This document shows positions 17,782 through 27,644 of a stretch of DNA of 64,000 nt, piece by piece; the first letter of the stretch is position 1, and every line of letters starts with the position of its first letter. The notes beneath the pieces are model-generated. The model saw only the letters and a program-made list of their open reading frames with translations, searched no databases and had not been told where the DNA came from. A program made the translations under genes and the position numbers. The DNA lies in contig NZ_QLLN01000004.1 of assembly GCF_003259375.1 (NCBI RefSeq), positions 622,495 through 686,494 on the forward strand, read 5' to 3'. Source of the DNA: Arenibacter echinorum. GTDB taxonomy: Bacteria; Bacteroidota; Bacteroidia; Flavobacteriales; Flavobacteriaceae.

Positions 17782-18945
17782 CTAATAAGTTATCTGGTAA
17801 AGCTCTCCCTCTTCGAATATAAACTCTTGTGGTAGTTCTATTTTAGTAATAAAATCTATAAGTATCACCTTTCCTTCTTCAAAATTCTCTTCCACTACCC
17901 TTGTAATACTATCAATAGTTAAAAGGTCATTTATAATACTATTTCTAGCTTTGAGTTTTTGTGCTCTACTTCTTTTTAACCAATCAGACCATCCAATTTT
18001 ATTCTCATCCAAAATTTTATTAATTTGAATACTATTAGCTTTAAATGTTTTTAGATAAATAGACCTTACGTTTTCAAATTCTTTAATGAAATCCATTTGA
18101 AGTTCCTTATTATATAAGTTTGCATACACAAAAGCAAGGAGTTTACCGTATAGAAATAAGTCTTGTAATTGAACGAAAATTTTCAGCTGGTCCTCAAAAT
18201 TATTTATGGAGGTAGCATCATATTTACCTGTTTTATGAATTGATTTTTCATAAAATTTTATAAGTTCAAAAACCTCAATATTTTTAGCCACAATATTGGT
18301 AAGAATTGCATTTTTATAATTTTCATTTGTATTGATGTTGTCAAACTCAAAATATGCTTTTTTATAAAAGTAAATTATGGCATCAATTTTTGCTTCTTTC
18401 TTAATAAATTCAAGTTCTATTAAATCATTTAATTTCTCACTGATTCTCTCTAGAGATTCGTGTATTTTATTTAAATAATGTTGTCTAATAACCATATTAC
18501 CTAAACTATAAACAGCAAAAGGAGCAGCAACAACAATGTTTTTAACATAAGATCCGTGAGCAAGTATACTCCCATTTTGCATAATAGCAGTTCCTTGACC
18601 ATTTCCAATTTGCATAATTTGCCCACTAAACCCTTGTGGAAAAACAAATTTATAGGATTTTGAAATTAAACCTGTAGAAATAAACTCTGGCACACTTCCA
18701 AAAAAATTGCGTATTATGGAATCCCCATTTTTTATGAGGATATTATTTTTAGAAATAGATAAATCCTTTTCTATTTCCTTGAATGCAAATAGTTCAACAT
18801 TCTTATTTAAAGGGTCTACAAGTTTAAAATTAGATGAAATAGAAAATGGTTTTTGTTCTAGCTGAATAGAATTCAATAATTGTTGGATATTTAATAATTG
18901 CTCACATTGTTTATCTAAACCGAGTATTTTTTTTAACCATTTCAT
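17782..18945 (-). CDS. unknown protein with hydrophobic central segment, putative defence cassette
   Basis: I do not recognise a family for this 387-residue protein. After a Lys-rich start with a helical segment (1-35) there is a beta-rich stretch. A Gly-rich region (about 110-130, GQIMQIGNGQGTAIMQNGS) leads straight into a hydrophobic helix (about 136-155, IVVAAPFAVYSLGN) that could insert in a membrane. The C-terminal 220 residues are mostly helical with charged coiled-coil patterns. The gene sits 25 bp after the OLD ATPase gene and 2 bp before a broken GIY-YIG gene. It therefore occupies the same slot as the Septu-like pair downstream. It may be a membrane-acting effector, but that is inference from the Gly-rich/hydrophobic pattern and context. 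Confidence 0.7.
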   Translation of the reverse strand: MKWLKKILGLDKQCEQLLNIQQLLNSIQLEQKPFSISSNFKLVDPLNKNVELFAFKEIEKDLSISKNNILIKNGDSIIRNFFGSVPEFISTGLISKSYKFVFPQGFSGQIMQIGNGQGTAIMQNGSILAHGSYVKNIVVAAPFAVYSLGNMVIRQHYLNKIHESLERISEKLNDLIELEFIKKEAKIDAIIYFYKKAYFEFDNINTNENYKNAILTNIVAKNIEVFELIKFYEKSIHKTGKYDATSINNFEDQLKIFVQLQDLFLYGKLLAFVYANLYNKELQMDFIKEFENVRSIYLKTFKANSIQINKILDENKIGWSDWLKRSRAQKLKARNSIINDLLTIDSITRVVEENFEEGKVILIDFITKIELPQEFIFEEGELYQITY

Positions 18946-18970
18946 GAAGCAAAATATTTTAAATGGAATA

Positions 18971-20836
18971 TCAAATTTTACTTTTTATAAACTCAAACAT
19001 CGGTCTAAACACCTCAAAGTGCGCAGAATAAATTAAAGGAATGATATCTCGAGCAAACTTCACTTTGTCTCCCTTAAATTTCCTAAAACCATCAGTTCTT
19101 TGAGTATCGATATTAAAATACTTTTCAAGACCCGGAACTTCAGAAAATAAAAACTCAATTGTCAACAATGAGTTTTTACCATAGTTTCCTCCAATATGTG
19201 GATTTAATACCTGTTTTGAAATATCTTCAATTGCTGGCACAGGTAATAACATTGAGTATGACTCAAATGTTTTATATTTTTTTGTCAAACAATTAGTAGG
19301 GTTTGTTTCCACATCTGTTCCTAGTTGATTCCAATCACCAAATGCTTCATCAAAGTCAAAAAGAGAGAAAAATTTTCTATCAGGTGCATTATTGTATAAA
19401 GTTTCATCTTTGATAAGATTCCTTAAAAACCCACAAGAAAATGCATTTTGAATTTCAAAATTTGGTTTCGTGCCAGGATATAGTTTTTCCCAAGCGGTTT
19501 CTACAATCATTTCATCAGTTATACCTTCTGTAAAAAGAACAGCTCCACTTGTGTTGTTTAGGAAATGATTGATATTTAGTTTTGCTTCATTTTCGGTTAA
19601 TGAAATTAAACCAGATGAAAGCGAATGAATAATATCTGCTTTTATCATCTTATGACAAACCACTTTATTTTCATCATTAATTTCAAAAATATTAAGATGC
19701 GTTTCTTTATACGAAGTTAATGTTGATGGACTATGTGTAGTCATTAGTACGTGATTACTAACAGATTGTTGGTCTGTAATCTCTAATATTTGATTCAAAA
19801 AATCAAACTGCCATTCTGGATGTAAAAAAGAATCTGGCTCATCTAAAAGTGTGATACAATTTCTATCTTTAAATAGTTCCATTATCGAATAAATGTAAAC
19901 GGACTGAAACTGACCATCACTAAATTTATCTACTCCAATTATAGAACCATCCAAAAGTTCTAATTCTATTGAAATATCATCAAGCATTTCGATAGTTTTT
20001 AAATTATCAAAATCTCTAAATATATCTTGAGGTGAAGTACCCGAAAAATTATTCTGAAAATCTGCAATATCAAGGTATATTATAAATTCATCTTCGTAAT
20101 CATCGTTATAAATGTAGTCTTCATCACGAACCTTTCCTTTTTCAATATCTCCTTTTTTAACTGCACTTAATTTATCTAAAAATTCAAGAGTAATTCCCTG
20201 GGCCTTCCAAAATCTAGTTTTGGGCTCAAGAGAGTCGATGTCGTAACCTTTCTTTTTTGCATAAAAAGGACGCTTTAAAGTTATTTTTACTTGATTATCT
20301 ATTGATTTAATACCAAGCTTTTTAGCAATGAATTGTTTTGCTTTACATTCATCAGGTTGTAAAAGCAACACACTCAACAATAGTGCTTTATATTCTTTAC
20401 CAATACCAATAAATTCTCTTGTATCTCCTTCATTAGCTTCTTTTAGGCCTTTCTTAAAAGTACTTTCATAATTTTCAACTAACTCTGTTATTTTATTATT
20501 ATGACCTGAATAATAAATAAGAATATTATCTGGTAATTGTTCTTTACCTATTTTCTTTACTTCTTTTTCAGTTTCGTCTATCCATATACTCTCAGCCCAC
20601 TTCCAACTAATAGAAATTTCGTTTCCTTCAAATTCATATATTAATTTAAAATCAAAATTAACTTCATAATCATCTTCAAATAAATGCTTAAATATTTCTA
20701 TTAAAGCTTCAAATAAATTAGATTTTCCAGTACCATTTTTTCCAACAAAAACATCGATAAAACTATCTCCTTCAAAATCTAAAGTAAATTCTGTTAAGTT
20801 TTTGTATTTGCTTATATAAATATGTTTTAACCTCAT
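18971..20836 (-). CDS. OLD-family ATPase with C-terminal TOPRIM domain
   Basis: With the start at 20836 (MRLKHIYISKYKNL), 1 bp after the hsdS stop, the protein has 621 residues. A start at 20878 would overlap hsdS by 41 bp and is less likely. The N-terminal ABC-type ATPase has Walker A GKNGTGKS (32-39), KFSDGQFQ as signature, Walker B TLLDEPDSFLHPE (about 327-340) and MTTHSPS. The C-terminal TOPRIM nuclease-like domain shows the acidic Glu in LFTEGITD (about 434) and the DxD pair in LFDFDEAF (about 495). OLD-type proteins act in several anti-phage systems, for example as GajA in Gabija. Here the gene is embedded in a type I restriction operon. A broken 3' copy lies at 17519-17647. Confidence 0.87.
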   Translation of the reverse strand: MRLKHIYISKYKNLTEFTLDFEGDSFIDVFVGKNGTGKSNLFEALIEIFKHLFEDDYEVNFDFKLIYEFEGNEISISWKWAESIWIDETEKEVKKIGKEQLPDNILIYYSGHNNKITELVENYESTFKKGLKEANEGDTREFIGIGKEYKALLLSVLLLQPDECKAKQFIAKKLGIKSIDNQVKITLKRPFYAKKKGYDIDSLEPKTRFWKAQGITLEFLDKLSAVKKGDIEKGKVRDEDYIYNDDYEDEFIIYLDIADFQNNFSGTSPQDIFRDFDNLKTIEMLDDISIELELLDGSIIGVDKFSDGQFQSVYIYSIMELFKDRNCITLLDEPDSFLHPEWQFDFLNQILEITDQQSVSNHVLMTTHSPSTLTSYKETHLNIFEINDENKVVCHKMIKADIIHSLSSGLISLTENEAKLNINHFLNNTSGAVLFTEGITDEMIVETAWEKLYPGTKPNFEIQNAFSCGFLRNLIKDETLYNNAPDRKFFSLFDFDEAFGDWNQLGTDVETNPTNCLTKKYKTFESYSMLLPVPAIEDISKQVLNPHIGGNYGKNSLLTIEFLFSEVPGLEKYFNIDTQRTDGFRKFKGDKVKFARDIIPLIYSAHFEVFRPMFEFIKSKI

Positions 20837-20837
20837 C

Positions 20838-22157
20838 CTAATTAGATTTTTCACCTTCAAAAACCTCACGTAACACACTTTGCATTAATTGCTCAATTTG
20901 TTCATTACTATCAAATAATTGTTGTTCTAGCCCATCACATAAAACCATTAACTCATTTACTTTTTGAATGATAACTTTTTGTTCTTCTATTGGCGGAATT
21001 GATATTAATAAATTAGTAATATCTCCCATCTTCATATTAGGTTGTTGACTTTTTCCATCAAACTTTGATTTGTAATGATTTAATACCATTGGAGATTGAA
21101 TAAATGAAAATACATATGGATGATAAATGTATTTTGTCATTGATCTAATAGAAGCAACACGTTGATTAAGTAAAGAGTTGTGGTAAGCTGGTGGACAAAT
21201 TGATATTTTCAAACCATCTTTAATATATGGTCTTGTTAAGGCTAATATTAAATCCCCTTTTTTGATTAAATAATTTGGATATAGTTCTATAAAATTATTT
21301 GGCAAATAATCATCCGTCTCAACAAAGTCTCTTACCCCTGCATTCGTGATTTTAATGCATTTCACACCATCAATTTTATTGAAATCACCACTTTTGAAGC
21401 TAGCCCCAGCAATTATATCAGTAACTTCACCTACTCGACACCAAACCCAGCCTTCAGGTAGTTCATATGGAATATCTTCTTTGGCAATTGGCGGTAAAGG
21501 TTTTTCCTTTTTTATTTTTTCGTCTTTGATAAGTTGTGTTTTCTCATCTCGAATGCGTTTTAATAAAATCGAAGCATTTTCAATATCGTGATTATCAGCC
21601 CTCCAGTTTATGGTCAATTTTCCTTGAATTGCTTCTTGTAATATAGACTGTCTTAATGATGCAATATCATCTTTTTGCTTAACAAGTAAATCGGTTGCTT
21701 TGTCTTGCTCTATTTTAATTTTAGAATATAATTCAACTATTTTTAATTGTGTTTCTAAAGATATATCTGGAACTTTAGCTGTTTTAAGATTACCTAGTGT
21801 AAGCGACACATTAGCACTACCTTTCATAAGTGGCACTAATACATAATCTTTCATTAAATTAAAATAAATATACAAGAACTTTGCAGAATAGTTTTCGTTT
21901 TTAGGAGTACAAGCTGCTAAAATACTACCGAAAGCAAATTTGCCTTCTTGATAATGTATTCTTTTAATACTAGCATGACCATGACCTGTAGCTGATACCA
22001 ATGGGACTAGAACAGCTTTTGTATCTAATTGAAACTTATCGTGACTCTTTCTAAACTCTCCTGTTGTAACCATAGGATAATCACCAGGAATTGCATTAGT
22101 AATACCTATTTCACCTTTAATAACATTACAAATATCTCCTAATTGAACGTATGCCAT
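20838..22157 (-). CDS. hsdS: type I restriction-modification specificity subunit
   Basis: The 439-residue protein has two target-recognition domains of similar plan (about 1-150 and 225-395), each followed by a helical spacer. The first spacer has KQKDDIASLRQSILQEAIQGKL. The second has IEEQKVIIQKVNELMVLCDGLEQQL and QLMQSVLREVFEG. These are standard HsdS conserved regions. It would direct HsdM and HsdR to a bipartite DNA site, which cannot be predicted here. It starts 1 bp after hsdM and ends 1 bp before the OLD ATPase gene. Confidence 0.93.
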   Translation of the reverse strand: MAYVQLGDICNVIKGEIGITNAIPGDYPMVTTGEFRKSHDKFQLDTKAVLVPLVSATGHGHASIKRIHYQEGKFAFGSILAACTPKNENYSAKFLYIYFNLMKDYVLVPLMKGSANVSLTLGNLKTAKVPDISLETQLKIVELYSKIKIEQDKATDLLVKQKDDIASLRQSILQEAIQGKLTINWRADNHDIENASILLKRIRDEKTQLIKDEKIKKEKPLPPIAKEDIPYELPEGWVWCRVGEVTDIIAGASFKSGDFNKIDGVKCIKITNAGVRDFVETDDYLPNNFIELYPNYLIKKGDLILALTRPYIKDGLKISICPPAYHNSLLNQRVASIRSMTKYIYHPYVFSFIQSPMVLNHYKSKFDGKSQQPNMKMGDITNLLISIPPIEEQKVIIQKVNELMVLCDGLEQQLFDSNEQIEQLMQSVLREVFEGEKSN

Positions 22158-22158
22158 A

Positions 22159-23580
22159 TTAATTAAGAATTTGTTTTATTTTCGACAATAGACCGTCTAC
22201 TATTTTATTGCTTTCAGAAAGTTTTTTTAGAATAACCTCTGATGATTCAAATTCCTCTTGTTCTTGATCTATTGGATTTTTAATATCTAAATTATAATTC
22301 CTATTTTTTATTTCGTCAATAGATACCTTCCAAGCAAAATCATTTTTAACTCTATTATTCCACCAAGTTTTTTCAGCATCAAACTCTTTTATATTAATAG
22401 GTTTCGTTTTATTATAATTTTTTACGCCTGCTGGATATTGATGTTGATAATACCAAACATCTTTAGTTGGTTTACCCTTTTCAAAAAACAACACATTGGT
22501 GTTAATATTAGTATAAGGGTTGAACACACCTAAAGGCAAACGTACAATTGTATGTAGATTACATTTAGTAAGTAATTCTTCTTTTAGACGTGTTTTCATC
22601 CCTTCACCAAACAATGTTCCATCCGGTAATACAATAGCACAACGTCCATTATTTTTTAACAACTTTATTATTAAAGCCAAGAATAAGTCTGCTGTTTCTT
22701 TAGTTCTAAATTTTTTAGGGAAGTTGGTTTCAGTACCGTCTTCTTCTACTCCTCCAAATGGTGGGTTGGTTAAAATAATATCTAATTTATCTTTTGCACC
22801 CCAATCTGCATAGGGTTTGCTTAATAAATTATCTCTACGTACCGCAGGTAAATCAAAACCGTGCAACATTAAATTGGTAGTACACAGTAAATGTGGTAGC
22901 GGTTTTTTCTCTATACCTCTTATAGAGGTTTGTAAAACATGACGGTCCTTTGGCGTTTTTACTTGCTCGCGTAAATGGTCTATGGTGCAGGTTAGAAAAC
23001 CTCCCGTGCCACATGCAGGATCCAAGATGCTTTCTCCCAATTGTGGATTAATCATATCTACCATAAACTGCGTAACCGCTCTTGGTGTGTAATACTCCCC
23101 AGAAGAACCCGCAGATTGCAATTCTTTTAAAATAGTCTCATATAGGTCATTAAACAAATGACTCTCTGTGGTGCTATTAAAATCTATCTCATTAATAACA
23201 TTTATAACTTGACGGAAGAGTGTTCCGTTTTTCATGTAGTTATACGTATCATCAAATACCGAACGTATAATCTGAGCTTGTGGACTTATGGTTATATCCA
23301 AATCTTTAAGCGCAGGAAAGAGTTCATTGTTTATAAACTCCATTAATTCATCACCTGTTTTTCCTTCATCATCTGCAGCCCAGTTTTGCCATTTGAATTC
23401 CTTAGGTATAGGGCTTTCGTATCCGTCTATGGTTATCTCCCATTCTTCTTCTTTATCGGCAAAGATTTTCATAAACAGCATCCACACCATTTGCGAGATA
23501 CGCTGTGCATCTCCGTCCACTCCTGTATCCTTACGCATGATATCGCGTATGCCTTTTATGTTTGTTGTTATGTTGCTCAT
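22159..23580 (-). CDS. hsdM: type I restriction-modification DNA methyltransferase subunit
   Basis: The 473-residue protein has the N-terminal HsdM helical domain (about 1-140). The N6-adenine methyltransferase core has SAM-binding motif I LDPACGTGGF (about 181-190) and catalytic motif IV LTNPPFGG (about 266-273). SAGSSGEYYTPRAV just before motif I is typical of HsdM. It methylates the host copy of the HsdS target and is the core of the type I complex. The start lies 5 bp after the preceding PD-(D/E)xK gene, and hsdS follows at 1 bp. Confidence 0.95.
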   Translation of the reverse strand: MSNITTNIKGIRDIMRKDTGVDGDAQRISQMVWMLFMKIFADKEEEWEITIDGYESPIPKEFKWQNWAADDEGKTGDELMEFINNELFPALKDLDITISPQAQIIRSVFDDTYNYMKNGTLFRQVINVINEIDFNSTTESHLFNDLYETILKELQSAGSSGEYYTPRAVTQFMVDMINPQLGESILDPACGTGGFLTCTIDHLREQVKTPKDRHVLQTSIRGIEKKPLPHLLCTTNLMLHGFDLPAVRRDNLLSKPYADWGAKDKLDIILTNPPFGGVEEDGTETNFPKKFRTKETADLFLALIIKLLKNNGRCAIVLPDGTLFGEGMKTRLKEELLTKCNLHTIVRLPLGVFNPYTNINTNVLFFEKGKPTKDVWYYQHQYPAGVKNYNKTKPINIKEFDAEKTWWNNRVKNDFAWKVSIDEIKNRNYNLDIKNPIDQEQEEFESSEVILKKLSESNKIVDGLLSKIKQILN

Positions 23581-23585
23581 TTAGT

Positions 23586-24821
23586 TTATAAGATTATAAT
23601 ATTTTTAGATTCAATAATTGAATAATTCAATCCGGAGGAAGCTTGTGTAATTTTGGAATTGATAACGTTAAATTTAAAATTTCCAATAGGTTTTCTATTT
23701 AATTGTTCATAGTAATCACTAAAAAAACTTAGCTCTATAGCTTTGTTAATTGACATTGAACATACTATGGTGTCTTTATATGTCTCAGGATTAACTTTAT
23801 AGTTTAGAATTTCCGATTGAAATTGCACACTTAACATCTTAAAAATCTTTTTAGGAAAACCGATAAAAAGAAGATGGTTATTAGATATTGGAATTACATT
23901 TCCAATAATATTTCTTTTTATATGCGAATGAGAATCAATGAAACTATCACCTATTTTTATAAGGTCATTATTTGTATTCCTTAATATAATGTTGTCAACT
24001 TCATCTACATCATTTAAAATTTCAATAACTTTTATTCTGTTTAAGAGTGAAATTGTTAATAATGATTTATCACTTATAGCCATTAAAAAATCAAAATAAT
24101 AATTAAGTCTTTTTAATAGTTTAATCTTTTTGCGCAAATTATAATTTAAATTACTCTCAGTTGGTGGATCTACAAGTAATAGTTTTAAATGATTTTGAGG
24201 GTCAGCAACTGTAATTGTCCCAATAAATAAATCTGCGCCATTTGGGTAATTTTTCTTAAACTCAACGTCTTCTTTCTTTTTTTTAATTTTCGCCTTATGA
24301 TTAGAAACTCGATTATGCTTTACCAAAGAATTATCAGGAACTATAGAGCCTTTGGCTTCAATAACAATCATTTTATCTAAGCCTTGGACAACAGAACTGT
24401 CGAAATCAAAATCTTTATGATTGGATATGTTAATTCTTTTCCAGTCTGCTTCGGTAAGCCCATATACAGAACTCAAAACAGACAACGCACCAGCGCAACC
24501 TATTGATTCTGAAATATCATTTTGCTCATTATTATTATCATATTTAGATGTGATTTTTTCATTTGTACTATCATAATTATAATAAAGCTCCATTTTACCG
24601 TAAGCGCTAGGAACAATTCGTTTTATTGTGTTGTATGATTTAAAATCAGGAATATCAACGTTTTGTTGATGAAATTGGCTATAAGTTTTAAACTCCTCAT
24701 AATCAATTGTTATATTTTGGTTCGTAATTGGTTCCAACTTCAAATAGGCAGAAGGATAATTATCTTTAATCTTCTGTCTCTCGTTTTCATCATAAAATTC
24801 TACTGTGATTTGAATTTTCAT
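23586..24821 (-). CDS. PD-(D/E)xK nuclease-like protein inserted between hsdR and hsdM
   Basis: The start at 24821 (MKIQITVEFYDEN) lies 1 bp after the hsdR stop. The longer frame to 24929 would overlap hsdR by more than 100 bp. The 411-residue protein has E105 in a helix (SESIGCAGAL), D149 and E155-A-K157 in LDKMIVIEAKG, the spacing of a PD-(D/E)xK active site. N-terminal residues 1-90 and the C-terminal half have no motif I recognise. An extra nuclease-like gene between hsdR and hsdM is not part of the basic type I system. It could be a second effector, a helper or an anti-anti-restriction factor. The fold call rests on motif spacing only. Confidence 0.7.
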   Translation of the reverse strand: MKIQITVEFYDENERQKIKDNYPSAYLKLEPITNQNITIDYEEFKTYSQFHQQNVDIPDFKSYNTIKRIVPSAYGKMELYYNYDSTNEKITSKYDNNNEQNDISESIGCAGALSVLSSVYGLTEADWKRINISNHKDFDFDSSVVQGLDKMIVIEAKGSIVPDNSLVKHNRVSNHKAKIKKKKEDVEFKKNYPNGADLFIGTITVADPQNHLKLLLVDPPTESNLNYNLRKKIKLLKRLNYYFDFLMAISDKSLLTISLLNRIKVIEILNDVDEVDNIILRNTNNDLIKIGDSFIDSHSHIKRNIIGNVIPISNNHLLFIGFPKKIFKMLSVQFQSEILNYKVNPETYKDTIVCSMSINKAIELSFFSDYYEQLNRKPIGNFKFNVINSKITQASSGLNYSIIESKNIIIL

Positions 24822-24822
24822 T

Positions 24823-27195
24823 TCAGGCACCTTCTTTGTAAATCTCTTCTTCCAACTCTTTGATAGCCATTTCAAAATCTTTCCGTTTTCCAAAAGCCCT
24901 AACCAATTCAACAGGTGACCCCATTTCATTTAATGGTTTTATTTTAAGTATCGAACCCTGTTCAATAGATACGATGCCCTCTTGTTCATACTTATCTAAC
25001 AAGCTATTTAAGACCTTTTGTGCTGTTTCTCCATATTTTGTGAAGTAATTACGCTTACGAACGTTATTCGCTCGCTCTTGTCTTGTTAAAGTTGGTTGGT
25101 CAAATGCAATATGACAGATTAAATCAAAATCATCTAAATCTAAACCAACATCTTCACGCAATGCTTCTAACAAAACACCATGTTCTGCTAGCTCCTTAAT
25201 AAGTTCTTCTTTCTTTTCCGCCTCGTTCCATCTTTGTAAAAAATCATCTAGTGAGGTAAATTCCTTCGCTATATTCTTTTTAGAATAGTCTTTTAAAGAC
25301 TCCGTAATTAACTTTCCGTCCTTGCCATAATACTGAACTCGTTCATGTATAATTGATACGGGAATATCATTAACATAATACTTTTTAATTTTGTCCTCGC
25401 CTTCATCAATACCTATGTCCGGAGCTGTTGGCTTAAAATCATGGGGTGGAGTTGGTTCCCCACCATCGGTAGAAATTTGCTCTATTTCATCAGGTGGAGT
25501 AATTGGTTGACCCGGTTCTGGCTCGTAAATTTGTACTGGGTCACCATCAAAGTCAGGTCGAGCAAAATTGTTAGTTGCCTTTCTAAAATCCATAATGGTA
25601 AAATACACTTTACCCTCTGCTTCCCTAATTCGGGTACCACGACCAATAATTTGTTTAAACTCAGTAACCGATTGAATATTAGATTCCAAAACAATAAACT
25701 TCACCATCTTGGTATCAATACCTGTAGTCAACATTTTAGATGTGGTAGCTATTACCGGAAAACGTTCTTCAACATCTGTGAAATTGTCCAACTCCTGCTT
25801 TCCTACTTCATCATCGCCAGTTATTTTTACGCAGTAATTCCAGTTTTTAGCAACCAAATCTGCATTCTCATTAATAAGTGCCTGGCGCATTCTATTGGCA
25901 TGGTCAATGTCTGTACAGAACACAATAGTTTTGGCAAATCTGTCTGTAACTTTTAGATACTCTGTTATTTTTTTTGCAACGATTTCAGTACGTTCATCAA
26001 TCGCCAAGGTTCTATCATAATCTTTCAGGTTGTAAATGCGGTCTTTTACTTCATTTCCATATTTATCTATTAGACCTGCTGTAGGTCTCCAACCATCATC
26101 TACACTAGTCGTAATCCTAACCACTTTATAGGGAGCTAGAAAACCGTCATCAATACCTTGTTTTAAAGAATAGGTATACACCGGTTTACCAAAATAATCC
26201 ATATTGGACACATCCTTAGTTTCTTTTGGCGTAGCTGTAAGTCCTATTTGTGTGGCAGAGTCAAAATACGTCAAAACATCTCTCCATGCCGAAGCTTCCG
26301 CAGCACTTCCTCGATGACACTCATCAATAACAACTAAGTCAAAAAAATCCTTACTAAACTCTTTATAGGCATTTTTATCGTCGTCAGTGCTAGTTAAACC
26401 TTGGTAAAGCGCAAAATAAATTTGATATGACTTATCTATTTTTCTATTTTTAATGATATGCATAATATCATTGCCAAAGGGAGAGAAATCACCATTCTTT
26501 GTCTGTGTTAGTAATGCATTTCTATCAGCAAGAAATAAAATACGTTTTTTAACCCCTGTTTTCCATAATCGATAGATAATATTGAATGCCGTATAGGTTT
26601 TTCCTGTACCAGTAGCCATTACCAAAATAATCTTATTTTGACCTTTAGCAACTGCTTCTAATGTACGGTTAACTGCATTTTGTTGGTAATATCTAGGAGA
26701 CATACCACTATCATCAACAAAATAGTCCTTTTCAACAATGTCTTGAGCTTCTGGGGTTTCTAGATTATTATGCTTTAAATATTTTTTCCATAATGAATCA
26801 GGAGAAGGAAAGTCCTCTAATGATATTTCTTGCTCCAACGCACCTTTATCGGCCGTTTTATCATGAAATACAAACGAATCACCGTTAGATGTAAATACAA
26901 ATGGAATTTGGAGAATTTCTGAATATTCCAAAGCCTGCTGCATTCCAGACCCAACTGGCTTACGGTTATCCTTGGCTTCTATAATTGCAATGGGAATATT
27001 TGATTTGTAGTAAAGTATATAATCAGCTCTTTTACTCTTCCCCCGTGTATATAGCTTTCCTTGAACTATGATACGCCCATCAGTAAAGGACACTTCCTCA
27101 CGGACTTGCTTTTTGATATTCCAACCAGCCTTTTCAATCGCGGGATTTATAAATTTTGAACAAATGTCACGTTCTGATAAATCTTTTTTATTCAT
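24823..27195 (-). CDS. hsdR: type I restriction endonuclease/translocase subunit
   Basis: The 790-residue protein starts with an HsdR nuclease domain: D58 in RADYILYY and E73-A-K75 in AIIEAKD. An SF2 translocase follows, with Walker A ATGTGKT (194-200), DECH (291-294), GLTATP, and RQ-type motif VI in FKQIIGRGTRIRE. The C-terminal helical domain carries FDLICHIAFDQPTLTRQER, conserved in HsdR. It would cut unmethylated DNA at a distance after translocation. It is the first gene of the minus-strand array and diverges from the large helicase fusion gene. The length is at the short end of the family's usual range. Confidence 0.94.
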   Translation of the reverse strand: MNKKDLSERDICSKFINPAIEKAGWNIKKQVREEVSFTDGRIIVQGKLYTRGKSKRADYILYYKSNIPIAIIEAKDNRKPVGSGMQQALEYSEILQIPFVFTSNGDSFVFHDKTADKGALEQEISLEDFPSPDSLWKKYLKHNNLETPEAQDIVEKDYFVDDSGMSPRYYQQNAVNRTLEAVAKGQNKIILVMATGTGKTYTAFNIIYRLWKTGVKKRILFLADRNALLTQTKNGDFSPFGNDIMHIIKNRKIDKSYQIYFALYQGLTSTDDDKNAYKEFSKDFFDLVVIDECHRGSAAEASAWRDVLTYFDSATQIGLTATPKETKDVSNMDYFGKPVYTYSLKQGIDDGFLAPYKVVRITTSVDDGWRPTAGLIDKYGNEVKDRIYNLKDYDRTLAIDERTEIVAKKITEYLKVTDRFAKTIVFCTDIDHANRMRQALINENADLVAKNWNYCVKITGDDEVGKQELDNFTDVEERFPVIATTSKMLTTGIDTKMVKFIVLESNIQSVTEFKQIIGRGTRIREAEGKVYFTIMDFRKATNNFARPDFDGDPVQIYEPEPGQPITPPDEIEQISTDGGEPTPPHDFKPTAPDIGIDEGEDKIKKYYVNDIPVSIIHERVQYYGKDGKLITESLKDYSKKNIAKEFTSLDDFLQRWNEAEKKEELIKELAEHGVLLEALREDVGLDLDDFDLICHIAFDQPTLTRQERANNVRKRNYFTKYGETAQKVLNSLLDKYEQEGIVSIEQGSILKIKPLNEMGSPVELVRAFGKRKDFEMAIKELEEEIYKEGA

Positions 27196-27644
27196 TAAAA
27201 TTTGGACGAGAAGTCAAAATTAATTAGCAATTAAAATTAGTCGGGGGAACATATTTAAGAACAATTCTTGTTTAAGGAATTTTAAAAATAGTAGTTTTTT
27301 TTGATTGAAGGACATATCTATCGGATTAGTATGATTATAAACTATAACATAATTGCAATCTTTTGATAAACACTATTGAAAATTAGGGAATTTTTTAAAA
27401 ATTAATCCCGTCCTAGTCGAAATTGAAGGACCCGTTACTTGAGACCTAAATAGTAAAGTAATATCCCCTGAAAAGCCAATGTATTAACCATTGTACCAAA
27501 TAGGTAAAAGAGGACTATCAAATAAAATCATTAATTAACAAATCCCACATGTAACTATAAATATTATAACATTTTTAATACTCCATGCGTTAAGTATTGA
27601 GTGCGGTCCTAAAATCTGCACAATTTTGATTGCTGAGTCATATT
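27196..27644. other. divergent promoter region between hsdR and the helicase fusion gene
   Basis: This 449-bp AT-rich non-coding region separates two divergent defence transcripts. On the minus strand TAATTTTG (27222-27215) matches the -7 form TAnnTTTG 20 bp before hsdR, though no clear -33 TTTG is properly spaced. A plus-strand promoter for the helicase gene was not identified with confidence. Confidence 0.45.

Noticed and set aside
25441-25956. 171-codon plus-strand frame inside hsdR
   Set aside because: Antisense to the conserved helicase region of hsdR.
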